This document shows, piece by piece, positions 43,900 to 51,241 of a DNA stretch of 64,000 nucleotides. Position numbers and translations under genes: made by a program. This DNA comes from an uncultured Macellibacteroides sp. Lineage in GTDB: Bacteria > Bacteroidota > Bacteroidia > Bacteroidales > Tannerellaceae. Every line of letters begins with the position of its first letter. The stretch's first letter is position 1. The DNA lies in contig NZ_OY762974.1 of NCBI RefSeq assembly GCF_963667135.1, forward strand, positions 434,001 to 498,000, written 5' to 3'. Below the pieces are notes generated by a model, which had not been told where the DNA came from, made no database searches, and saw nothing but the letters and a program-made list of their open reading frames with translations.

Positions 43900-45105
43900 T
43901 TACTTACAGCGGTACCCTCTAAAAGCGTAAAAGGCTACAAAAATAAAGCAAATCAAGGGAATTAAAAATCCAACAGCCATTTCCTTCTCGCCTAAAAGCC
44001 CCATGCCTACAGGAGCAATAGCTCCACCTACAATAGACATAATAAGAAAGGAAGATGCCTTTTCCGTATGGTCGCCTAAATCGCGGATAGCAAGAGCAAA
44101 AATGGTAGGAAACATAATAGATTCAAACAAATAGCAGGCAAAAAGAGCACCTACTGATAACCAATCCATCTGCAAAATAACCAAAATCATAGAGGTGATT
44201 GCTCCTACAGCACAAGCAGCGAGAAGCTTAGCCGCAGGAATACGACGCATTAGCCAACTACCAAGTAAACGACCTGTCATAAAAAGGCCCATACCACCAA
44301 ATGAAAGTAACAAAGCAGCATCCCGGTTACTTATTGATGGAACTTCTTCTGTAACATAATTAATAAAAAAACTATTGATTCCTGTTTGTGCAGCAACATA
44401 GAAAAACAAAGCAATTACTCCCCATACAAAATGAGGATAATGCCACAAGGTATTCTTACCCTCAATTTTATTTGCCGGAATCGAAGCCGGACGAATAATC
44501 GGAAGCGGTAATTTCAAAAACAATACTGCAAGTACAAGTACAACGCAACCAATTGCCAGATACGGCAAGGCAATATCTCCCACAGATCCATCTTCCGGAA
44601 AAATAACCAGCCCTCCAACGAAAGGTCCAACAATCCAGCCTAGCCCATTGAATGATTGAGAAAGATTAAGCCGACTGGCCCCGGTTTCCGGTTCTCCGAG
44701 AATGGTAACATACGGATTTGCAGCTGTCTCTAGACAAGTAAGTCCGCAGCCAATTATAAACAAAGAGAATAGAAAAAAGTTGAACGACATTAGGATGCTA
44801 CCCGGATAAAACATAAGAGCACCAATTCCATAAAGTGATAATCCTAAAACTACCCCCCATCTATAACCAAACCTCTTCATAAACAATCCGGCAGGCAAGG
44901 CCATCAAAAAATAGCCGCCATATACAACCGCCTGAACCAATGCTGAACGAGCCTTGGATATAACTAACACTTCCTGAAAATGTTTATTTAACACATCCAG
45001 AATACTATGAGCAAATCCCCACAAAAAGAAAAGAGAAGTAATTACAATAAAAGGCAGCAGATAAGAAATCCCCTCCTTAGTTTTTACAATAGATTGTTTC
45101 ATCAA
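43900..45105 (-). CDS. FucP-like sugar permease (FHS-type MFS)
   Basis: 401 residues with 12 predicted helices. Motifs of the fucose-proton symporter branch: FFLWGFAHSILDVLNKHFQEVL (helix 1), GYFLMALPAGLFMKRFGYRWGVVLGLSLYGIGALMFYP, ETAANPYVTILG and LNLSQSFNGLGWIVGPFVGG. The ETAANPY and LNLSQSFNG motifs are typical for FucP/GlcP relatives. It imports a monosaccharide with protons; which sugar is not clear. Own -7 box at 45175-45182. Confidence 0.88.
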   Translation of the reverse strand: MMKQSIVKTKEGISYLLPFIVITSLFFLWGFAHSILDVLNKHFQEVLVISKARSALVQAVVYGGYFLMALPAGLFMKRFGYRWGVVLGLSLYGIGALMFYPGSILMSFNFFLFSLFIIGCGLTCLETAANPYVTILGEPETGASRLNLSQSFNGLGWIVGPFVGGLVIFPEDGSVGDIALPYLAIGCVVLVLAVLFLKLPLPIIRPASIPANKIEGKNTLWHYPHFVWGVIALFFYVAAQTGINSFFINYVTEEVPSISNRDAALLLSFGGMGLFMTGRLLGSWLMRRIPAAKLLAACAVGAITSMILVILQMDWLSVGALFACYLFESIMFPTIFALAIRDLGDHTEKASSFLIMSIVGGAIAPVGMGLLGEKEMAVGFLIPLICFIFVAFYAFRGYRCK

Positions 45106-45174
45106 GTATATTTCTCAGTTTAAATCAACTGCTTTTCTAAAGAAGGGTCGGCAGGTGACTTGCATTAGTTCGGA

Positions 45175-45182
45175 CAAATATA
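45175..45182 (-). promoter_or_regulatory. -7 box for the sugar permease gene
   Basis: TATATTTG on the minus strand, 70 bases ahead of the start codon. Confidence 0.45.
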
Positions 45183-45264
45183 GCTATTAATATTAATAAC
45201 TCCTACGTTTTGTTTTACAAAACTTATTCTGTCAAATCAACTGCCGACATTTACAGATCCTTAC

Positions 45265-46038
45265 TTAAATTTGAGAATAGGCAAGCTGAGTCAGGTAAAT
45301 ACTTTCATTCTTCGTAGCCGTATAGGCATACTCTGGTTTCTTACTCATAGTTTTCCACTCTTCGCTGGAACCAAAAGCTTTCCAAGCTGCTTCACGGGAA
45401 GCCAAATCCTTATTCCATGTCAGATACATTAATGCCGGCATGGACGGACCAGCTAAAATATCTCCGTAGCATACTGATTGTATCCCTTTATTATGAAAAA
45501 GATCAATCTCTTCAACATTAAACATGCGTACCTTACGCCTATTGGCATCTTCGTTTGGACTATGGTAGATACGGAGCTCATAAAGGTTACTGTTCTTTTC
45601 GGGAGTAAGCATCTTAGGGATACGGTCAAAAGCCTCACACAGGTATGTTTCATAATTAGAATACACTGGATTAGGGGCAGTAAAATCAAAATAACTTTGC
45701 GCGGCTTTACAAAAAAGACGATCATCCCAAAGATTCTTTTGTACTTTATGGTAAATTTCAATAGATGGATATACAAAAAGATAATATTGCTTTCTTGTCA
45801 CTTCTTCTTTAAACTGCTTAAAGGCACCCACTCTCACATGATGCTTTTCAAGTGCAGGGATAAAGGCTTTCTCGTAAAAATTGTCCAGAACAGCAGCATC
45901 ACCAGTAAGGCTATAAATTCGCCATTCATAAATTTCTTTACTTTTACTTTCTTTCTTAGAAGATAAGGCTTTTAATTCATTTGCACCGGCAAGCAGTCCC
46001 GCCAATGCTGATAATCTGATAAAATTTCTTCGTTTCAT
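45265..46038 (-). CDS. NIPSNAP-family protein with Tat-like signal
   Basis: I start at the ATG complementary to 46036-46038 (MKRRNFIRLSALAGLLAGANELKAL), which carries a twin-arginine-like RRNFIRL signal; a frame to 46098 adds 20 residues of unlikely sequence. The mature part has two ferredoxin-like repeats: YEWRIYSLTGDAAVLDNFYEKAFIPALEKHHVRVGAFK and NLYELRIYHSPNEDANRRKVRMFNVEEIDLFHNKGIQSVCYGDI, the latter matching NIPSNAP (PF07978), ending LTWNKDLASREAAWKAF. It is a predicted periplasmic dimeric alpha/beta-barrel protein of unknown substrate. Single gene. Confidence 0.83.
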   Translation of the reverse strand: MKRRNFIRLSALAGLLAGANELKALSSKKESKSKEIYEWRIYSLTGDAAVLDNFYEKAFIPALEKHHVRVGAFKQFKEEVTRKQYYLFVYPSIEIYHKVQKNLWDDRLFCKAAQSYFDFTAPNPVYSNYETYLCEAFDRIPKMLTPEKNSNLYELRIYHSPNEDANRRKVRMFNVEEIDLFHNKGIQSVCYGDILAGPSMPALMYLTWNKDLASREAAWKAFGSSEEWKTMSKKPEYAYTATKNESIYLTQLAYSQI

Positions 46039-46198
46039 TATTACAAAGTTTTTACATAAAAGAATAATAGAATTGTATATAATAAGGTCCAAATACACTT
46101 TGATAAAATTTCAAAGACAGCAATAAAAAGCTTGTCAATATCTGCTTATTACAAAGTAACTACTATTTTGAATATAACTCAACGAAAAAACAAAAAAA

Positions 46199-46232
46199 AG
46201 AGGAAATGCTATATTTCAGTAACATTTCCTCT
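46199..46232 (-). terminator. Terminator of hsp20
   Basis: Stem AGAGGAAATG (46199-46208) / CATTTCCTCT (46223-46232), 14-base loop, then a T-rich run on the minus strand. Confidence 0.8.
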
Positions 46233-46251
46233 GAATTCTATTCAATTGAAA

Positions 46252-46680
46252 TTACTTAATTTCAATCGTTTGAGTTGATTTTCTTTCTTCTTTGAATTCC
46301 TTCTTAGGAATGGAGATAACCAATACCCCATCTTCAACTTTGGCTTCAATTTTTTCTTTATCAACATCATCTGGTAAAATCATGTTTTGCTGGAAACGAG
46401 AATAAAAGAATTCGCGACGAAGGTAACGTCCATTTTTCTTTTCTTCGCTATTTTCGTCCTTCTTTTCCAAAGAGATTGTCAATTGATTGTCTTGCTCCAG
46501 ACGAATGCAGAAATCCTCTTTCTTTTGTCCAGGTGCAGCAACCTCGACCTTGTACTCTTTTTCAGTTTCAAACACATTAATGGCTGGAGTGTTAGGTGTT
46601 GCTTTTTCCATCCATTCATTTCCAAAAAATTCATTAAAAATACTCGGTAACCAGTTTGGTGATCTTCTAACAGGCATCAT
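46252..46680 (-). CDS. Small heat-shock protein, Hsp20/alpha-crystallin family
   Basis: 142 residues. N-terminal MMPVRRSPNWLPSIFNEFFGNEW, then the alpha-crystallin domain (about 30-125): PAINVFETEKEYKVEVAAPGQKKEDF and LPDDVDKEKIEAKVEDGVLVISIPK, and a short C-terminal tail ending QTIEIK. It is an ATP-independent holdase chaperone of the cytoplasm. An AGGAGG ribosome-binding site 8 bases before the start (complement of 46689-46694) is unusual in this A+T-rich, weak-SD genome and suggests high translation. Single gene with its own terminator. Confidence 0.93.
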   Translation of the reverse strand: MMPVRRSPNWLPSIFNEFFGNEWMEKATPNTPAINVFETEKEYKVEVAAPGQKKEDFCIRLEQDNQLTISLEKKDENSEEKKNGRYLRREFFYSRFQQNMILPDDVDKEKIEAKVEDGVLVISIPKKEFKEERKSTQTIEIK

Positions 46681-47001
46681 AATTTAGTCCTCCTATTAAT
46701 TAGTTAAACATTAAAATTACGTTTCTTTTATGTTTCAATCTAAGTGATATTCACCTAACTATGTTCAAATTTCGTGCCATCACAAATAAATGAATATTTG
46801 ACATATTTTAAGCAGAAAACTGACATCTTTTATGACACAACAGCAACTCAAAGATCAATATATCAATACTTTATCACAATCATTTTCAATGGTAAAACAA
46901 AAAAAAGTCATGAGTTGTTCTTATTGAACGACTAAAAACTACAAAAAGCACTAAGAAACCCGAAGGAATCCAGTGCTCTTTGAAGAAGCTAACATAAAAT
47001 A
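46681..47001. other. Intergenic, hsp20 upstream region
   Basis: 321 bp. It contains the hsp20 ribosome-binding site and a hairpin for the gene to the right: AAAAAGCACT (46943-46952) with AGTGCT (46972-46977), T run on the minus strand. I see no TAnnTTTG box for hsp20, consistent with control by another sigma factor or regulator, but that is inference. Confidence 0.5.
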
Positions 47002-47406
47002 TTAGTATGATGCAAATAAAACGGTGCAACCTCTAACAGCAAATATAGCTGCGGATAATGATGTAACTAGGTAAACAATACAGAAGAAATTACTCACCCA
47101 CCTGGAGGTTTGTGGCATCTTCTCAATTTCTTTAAGTATGGCGCGATATCGTTCGTTTTTACCGTAATAAATTGTATTAAAAATAAGAATGGCTCCGGTA
47201 AGTAGCATACCTCCCAAATTAACATATATATTAATTTCGTCTTGTGAGTCGTAAGCCATGAGAATGCAAAGGCAAATAGTAAATATATTTAGTACCTGAT
47301 AAAATGACACCCCTACAATAGAAGGAAAAACCGGGATTTTCAGTTCTTTTGAAACTGTGCTATTCAGGCAATAGAGTCTGCAGAATAAATAATTAAAAAA
47401 TTTCAT
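47002..47406 (-). CDS. Small membrane protein of unknown function
   Basis: 134 residues. Four hydrophobic segments: VGVSFYQVLNIFTICLCILMAY, IYVNLGGMLLTGAILIFNTIYY, WVSNFFCIVYLVTSLSAAIFAV and the shorter LFASY end. No recognised domain. It follows the gene at 47441 by 34 bases on the same strand, so the two may be one transcript. Terminator hairpin at about 46943-46977. Function unknown. Confidence 0.65.
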   Translation of the reverse strand: MKFFNYLFCRLYCLNSTVSKELKIPVFPSIVGVSFYQVLNIFTICLCILMAYDSQDEINIYVNLGGMLLTGAILIFNTIYYGKNERYRAILKEIEKMPQTSRWVSNFFCIVYLVTSLSAAIFAVRGCTVLFASY

Positions 47407-47440
47407 ATAGTTTTCTATATTTAATATCTTTTACAATTAA

Positions 47441-47815
47441 TCAAGACCAAGCTCTGGTCTCAATGGCATTTTTTTTAGCAATAATTTGAATCGTGCTCCC
47501 CGCAGGAAGAAGGTGTATTTCGTAAGAAATTAAATCGGAAATAATTTTTTGACCCAAAACAGGATTCCATTTATCAAAAAAGTCTTTGTCTTTCTCTTGA
47601 ATGCATCCTTTAACAACGTAATTAACAACATCACCGGCAACAATTCCAAAGTTCATTTTCATATCTACCTTGAAAACGTCATTGAAATGTATGCTATACA
47701 CCTTACCATCCACTGTCAGCTTCATCAAGAAAGAATCAACAACACCTGCTGCGCGTCTGTCAATGTAGAACTCATTTATAATCGCCTTATGTTTTAATAC
47801 ATCATTAATATCCAT
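47441..47815 (-). CDS. Uncharacterised cytoplasmic protein
   Basis: 124 residues with no signal peptide or membrane helix. Alternating hydrophobic strands (FLMKLTVDGKVYSIHFNDVFKVDMKMNFGIVAGDVVNYVVKG) suggest a small beta-rich domain. I recognise no family. It lies between the DUF3244-like gene and the membrane-protein gene on the same strand. Its codon use looks like the neighbours, so it is probably real. Confidence 0.6.
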   Translation of the reverse strand: MDINDVLKHKAIINEFYIDRRAAGVVDSFLMKLTVDGKVYSIHFNDVFKVDMKMNFGIVAGDVVNYVVKGCIQEKDKDFFDKWNPVLGQKIISDLISYEIHLLPAGSTIQIIAKKNAIETRAWS

Positions 47816-47854
47816 ACTTCTTAAATTTTAGTACAGTAAGATCTTTTTTTAAGT

Positions 47855-47887
47855 AACTGCCTCCGGAATAAATTCCGGAGGACAGTT
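47855..47887 (-). terminator. Hairpin between the DUF3244-like gene and the next gene
   Basis: Stem CCTCCGGAAT (47860-47869) / ATTCCGGAGG (47872-47881) with an outer AACTG/CAGTT pair. There is no T run on the minus strand, so it is a structured RNA end or processing site rather than a clear terminator. Confidence 0.5.
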
Positions 47888-47930
47888 CTCCAGTGAACAC
47901 TATTTAGTATAGGGGTTAGTGCCTTTTTTA

Positions 47931-48299
47931 TTATAAGTCAGCTAAAGTGAAAACTGTATATAGTAAACCTTCGCTATTTTCAATTGTTATCACGTACATA
48001 TCAGAGGCATTCAGAGTTACAGGAATAACAAAGAAACCATTAGATACCTGTGGACATCCACTGTATAATGTCTGACCGTCAACTGTAGCAATAGTAAAAG
48101 TAGATCCAACTAACGCCTGATCATAAGACACCTTTAATATTTTGTTTGAATAATTAAAAGTCATAGGAATCTGTTGTTCTTCTCCAGCTCTTAAATTTTG
48201 ATAATTTACTCTAGTAAGAACTAAAAGTGCGTTTTCAGAAAAAGCGGATACCGAAAAAAGTAAGGCCGCTAATAAAAATAATAATTTTACTCGTTTCAT
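47931..48299 (-). CDS. Small exported DUF3244-like protein
   Basis: 122 residues. Signal peptide MKRVKLLFLLAALLFSVSAFSE, then a beta-rich mature part (LLVLTRVNYQNLRAGEEQQIPMTFNYSNKILKVSYDQALVGSTFTIATVDGQTLYSG...VIPVTLNASDMYVITIENSEGLLYTVFTL). The size and C-terminal MYVITIENSEGL pattern resemble the DUF3244 family found beside TPR regulators in Bacteroidetes; I am moderately sure. It has a promoter -7 box at 48363-48370 and two direct-repeat sites upstream, next to a TPR/HTH regulator gene. Function unknown. Confidence 0.7.
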   Translation of the reverse strand: MKRVKLLFLLAALLFSVSAFSENALLVLTRVNYQNLRAGEEQQIPMTFNYSNKILKVSYDQALVGSTFTIATVDGQTLYSGCPQVSNGFFVIPVTLNASDMYVITIENSEGLLYTVFTLADL

Positions 48300-48362
48300 T
48301 TTGCATTAATTTAATACGTTAATATTTTATGTTTGACGAACCCACCGCAGATTCATCCAATA

Positions 48363-48370
48363 CAAAATTA
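48363..48370 (-). promoter_or_regulatory. -7 box for the DUF3244-like gene
   Basis: TAATTTTG on the minus strand, 64 bases ahead of the start codon. GTTG at 48387-48390 is 16 bp upstream, slightly short of the usual 19-21. Confidence 0.5.
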
Positions 48371-48410
48371 GAGTATATGGATCGTGCAACCTAATAAAAC
48401 GACGAAAAGA

Positions 48411-48486
48411 GTGTCTACAAGGACAAAATACAACAGCTTGATTTACTGTGATTTAACGGTGAAAAATAAAGAAAAGTGTCTACAAG
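48411..48486. repeat. Two direct GTGTCTACAAG repeats upstream of the DUF3244-like gene
   Basis: GTGTCTACAAG occurs at 48411-48421 and 48476-48486 (65 bp apart, about six helical turns). Both are preceded by GAAAA (the first with two extra bases). They lie just upstream of the promoter at 48363 and just past the end of the TPR/HTH regulator gene. Candidate activator sites. Confidence 0.5.
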
Positions 48487-48521
48487 AGGTAAATAGAGGT
48501 AAAAAAGGTCTTATTTTTTGG

Positions 48522-50321
48522 CTATAAATTACACAAATAATCTTCCAGAGTGGTTTGCGCATTGGTCAATCCGGCTTTCGCACGAATACGCATTTTACGT
48601 TGTCGTATAGAGGACGGATTAATAGATAATACAACGGAAAGCTCTTTTGTTTCTAACCCGGTTAAAAGCAGACAACAAAAACGAATATCTTCTAAAGTTA
48701 GCTCAGGAACAGCATGTAGCAGGTTATCAGTAAAAGATTTATATACAGCATTCACTTCATTCAAAAGTGAACTCCAATCAGCCTCTGTCAGAATGGAAGC
48801 ACCATCGTCTGCACCAACACGTACCTTTTGAGCGCATTTTACAATTTTCTTACTAATAGCCGAATTCTGCAACACTTTTAATTTCAGCAAATTAACATCA
48901 TTTTTAAGTGAATCGACTTCTTTCTCTTGCATTCGTAATTCCTCTTCCTGCTTCTCAATCTCATGTTCGCGCAGTTCGAGCGCACTATTTTGTTTTTCGA
49001 GGATTGTTGAGTGTTCCTGCATTTGCTTTCGTCTGTTCAAAAGCTCGTATTCTTTCTTACTCAATTCAGTTTCCATTTGCCGTAGCTCAAGCTGCTGCTT
49101 AACAAGAAACATATCTTTTTGATGAAGCACCTGGTCCTGCAAACGTATTTTTTTATCTTTTCGCCTCATTATCAACTGGAATACCACGATAAGAAGTAAA
49201 CATACAGCTACAATCAAGACCAGCGACATAAAGTAACGCTGACTTCTTAAGCGAAGTAAATTATTTTCGTTTTTGATTTTTTCGGTAGTATACTTTTTTT
49301 CTACCTCTAAAAGATTTGTTTGAGATTGAACACTTCGTAACGAATCTACATAAGCCAATGATTCTTCATAATATTCCAAAGCTTTTTGCCAGTTATGCTC
49401 TCCTTTTTCTAAAAGATATTGTTGATAGATAAACCCAGCTTTTGCATCAGGATTACTTTCAGAAGAAGATATCTGTTGTAAAAGATCACGCGATTTATCG
49501 ATCTTCCCTTGCAGACCATATAAATTACTCAAAGCAACATAATTTGGAGCATTATCAGTATTAGAATAATCAATCGATTTTAAGAGATACTTCTCTGCTA
49601 ACTCCAATTTATTTAGGCCACTATAGCATAAACCAATTCGATTACTAACCATTGATAGAACCAATGAATCTTTCAACTCCAACGCAAGACTATCTGAAAG
49701 CGAATAATATTGCAATACCTGTTCCGAAGGTTCATTTAAGAGAAAACTCATTAAACCGACATTTGTCATTGCAATTACTCTACTCCGTAGATTTTTTACT
49801 TTCTCAAAATATATGGTTGCTTCCTTGTACTTTTCTTTTGCCTGAGTAAACTTCTCTTCTGATTTGTATAAATCAGCTAAATAGGTATTTATATAGCCGG
49901 CAAGATTAAAATCTTGGGAACGATCAGCCAGATCAAGGGCAGTCAGGTAAATATTCATGGCTTTATCACGTTCCTGGGCAGCGGTATATGCATGTCCTAA
50001 GAACATACCCATACGGGCTTGTTCATTAATTTTTCCGGATTCTTTAAAATAATTAAAGGCCCTGCTCATATAATTAATGGAAAGAGGGTCTTTCATCAGC
50101 AGGTCGCGTACATTAGCATTAGATAAACACCATTCGGCAAATACATCGTCAGACAAAACATCTAATTCCTCTACCGATTCAAGTAAAGTAAATGCACTAT
50201 CAGGATTGCTCTGAACAAGAGAATCCGCTTCGGAAAGGATTTCTTTAATTTCTTTGTCTGAACCACAAGCGACCCAAAGCACCAGCGCCAAACAGAAGAA
50301 TATATACCGAATAAATCTCAT
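48522..50321 (-). CDS. TPR-repeat membrane regulator with C-terminal helix-turn-helix
   Basis: 600 residues starting at the ATG complementary to 50319-50321 (MRFIRYIFFCLALVLWVAC, lipobox Cys19); a longer frame to 50435 lacks a signal. Order: lipoprotein signal, about seven TPR-like helical pairs (30-350, e.g. AYTAAQERDKAMNIYLTALDLADRS, YINTYLADLYKSEEKFTQAKEKYKEA), one membrane helix (SLVLIVAVCLLLIVVFQLIM), a long coiled coil rich in Glu/Gln/Lys/Arg (about 400-500), and a LuxR-like HTH (LTLEDIRFCCLLLTGLETKELSVVLSINPSSIRQRKMRIRAKAG). The periplasmic TPR would sense a signal and the cytoplasmic HTH bind DNA. It sits beside the DUF3244-like gene, a recurring pairing. The N-terminus may instead be membrane-anchored rather than lipidated. 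Confidence 0.82.
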   Translation of the reverse strand: MRFIRYIFFCLALVLWVACGSDKEIKEILSEADSLVQSNPDSAFTLLESVEELDVLSDDVFAEWCLSNANVRDLLMKDPLSINYMSRAFNYFKESGKINEQARMGMFLGHAYTAAQERDKAMNIYLTALDLADRSQDFNLAGYINTYLADLYKSEEKFTQAKEKYKEATIYFEKVKNLRSRVIAMTNVGLMSFLLNEPSEQVLQYYSLSDSLALELKDSLVLSMVSNRIGLCYSGLNKLELAEKYLLKSIDYSNTDNAPNYVALSNLYGLQGKIDKSRDLLQQISSSESNPDAKAGFIYQQYLLEKGEHNWQKALEYYEESLAYVDSLRSVQSQTNLLEVEKKYTTEKIKNENNLLRLRSQRYFMSLVLIVAVCLLLIVVFQLIMRRKDKKIRLQDQVLHQKDMFLVKQQLELRQMETELSKKEYELLNRRKQMQEHSTILEKQNSALELREHEIEKQEEELRMQEKEVDSLKNDVNLLKLKVLQNSAISKKIVKCAQKVRVGADDGASILTEADWSSLLNEVNAVYKSFTDNLLHAVPELTLEDIRFCCLLLTGLETKELSVVLSINPSSIRQRKMRIRAKAGLTNAQTTLEDYLCNL

Positions 50322-50565
50322 ACAAGTAGACTGTCTTTTAATAGTAAATTGTAAGTCAACAGTAAACGCCCTAGGAAGGTCAAAGTTATTAATACTTTTT
50401 GGATTTACAATATCAAACACCATCGATTTTAACATAAAAAATAAGAGGATATGCCTTTTAGCATCTATTAAACCTTTTATTAAAGCCTTAAAAGCAAAAT
50501 CCTAATTGATATGCAATAGTTTTATTATTAATACAAATCACTTTAATTACTTAATACATTGAATT

Positions 50566-50790
50566 ATGGAGAAGTATGTTGTAAGAAAAAGAAGTAATAA
50601 TAAATTTCAGTTCAATCGGAAAGCATCAAAAGGAGAAATTATTTTAACTTGAAAGCCACAAATGGTCAGGTAATCGAAGGTAGTCAGCTTTACGCTTCTG
50701 AAACAACATGTAAAAATGGTATTGAATCCCGTAAAGAAAAACGGTCCAACAACAGTCGTAGAAGATGAAACGAACGAAAAAGGCAGTTAA
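50566..50790 (+). pseudogene. Decayed YegP/DUF1508-family gene
   Basis: It begins MEKYVVRKRSNNKFQFNRKASKGEIILT then hits TGA (50650-50652). In another frame from about 50643, FNLKATNGQVIEGSQLYASE continues to TTCKNGIES. An extra C then shifts to VKKNGPTTVVEDETNEKGS, ending TAA at 50788-50790. YegP proteins consist of two tandem DUF1508 repeats; here the end of repeat 1 and start of repeat 2 have fused by deletion, and two frame breaks remain. The native terminator is at 50842-50873. A sequencing error could explain one break but not the internal loss. Confidence 0.72.
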
Positions 50791-51241
50791 ACCAACTATC
50801 GTACACATTTTTTAAAAAGAAGCATCCTCTTCATACACTTTAAAGGCAGGTCTCATAGCTGAGACCTGCCTTTTTTTTACACAATAAAGACGTTCGTATA
50901 CATATTTTAATCAATAAAGTCCTATTTGTTAAAATAACGTTATTAATATATTGGTCAGCCACAATACCTTCAAACAGCACAAATAAATAGCATAAACATA
51001 GCTTTTTAGACAAATACATAAAACAAATAGACGTTTCAACAACTCGCTTTTCTCTTTTAGGCATTCCTTTGCAACATGTAAAAAACAGTTAACAAGACTG
51101 CACTTTCAATAAAAATTTAAGATATCGAAACAATTATGAAACAAACAGCACCTATTCCGCAAGTATTAGACTTGAATTTGAATAAAGAGAGAAATATTTA
51201 TATAATTACTTAATATAGAAATTTGTTATTAAACTAAATTT
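50791..51241. other. Upstream region of PUL 2 susC
   Basis: 451 bp. It holds the YegP terminator and a 12-bp palindrome AATAACGTTATT (50933-50944). The A+T-rich leader directly before susC has no clear TAnnTTTG box, consistent with a promoter that needs an activator such as the hybrid two-component regulator at 62709 (inference). Confidence 0.5.
50842..50878 (+). terminator. Terminator after the YegP-family pseudogene
   Basis: Perfect 14-bp stem AAAGGCAGGTCTCA (50842-50855) / TGAGACCTGCCTTT (50860-50873), loop TAGC, eight T. Confidence 0.9.
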
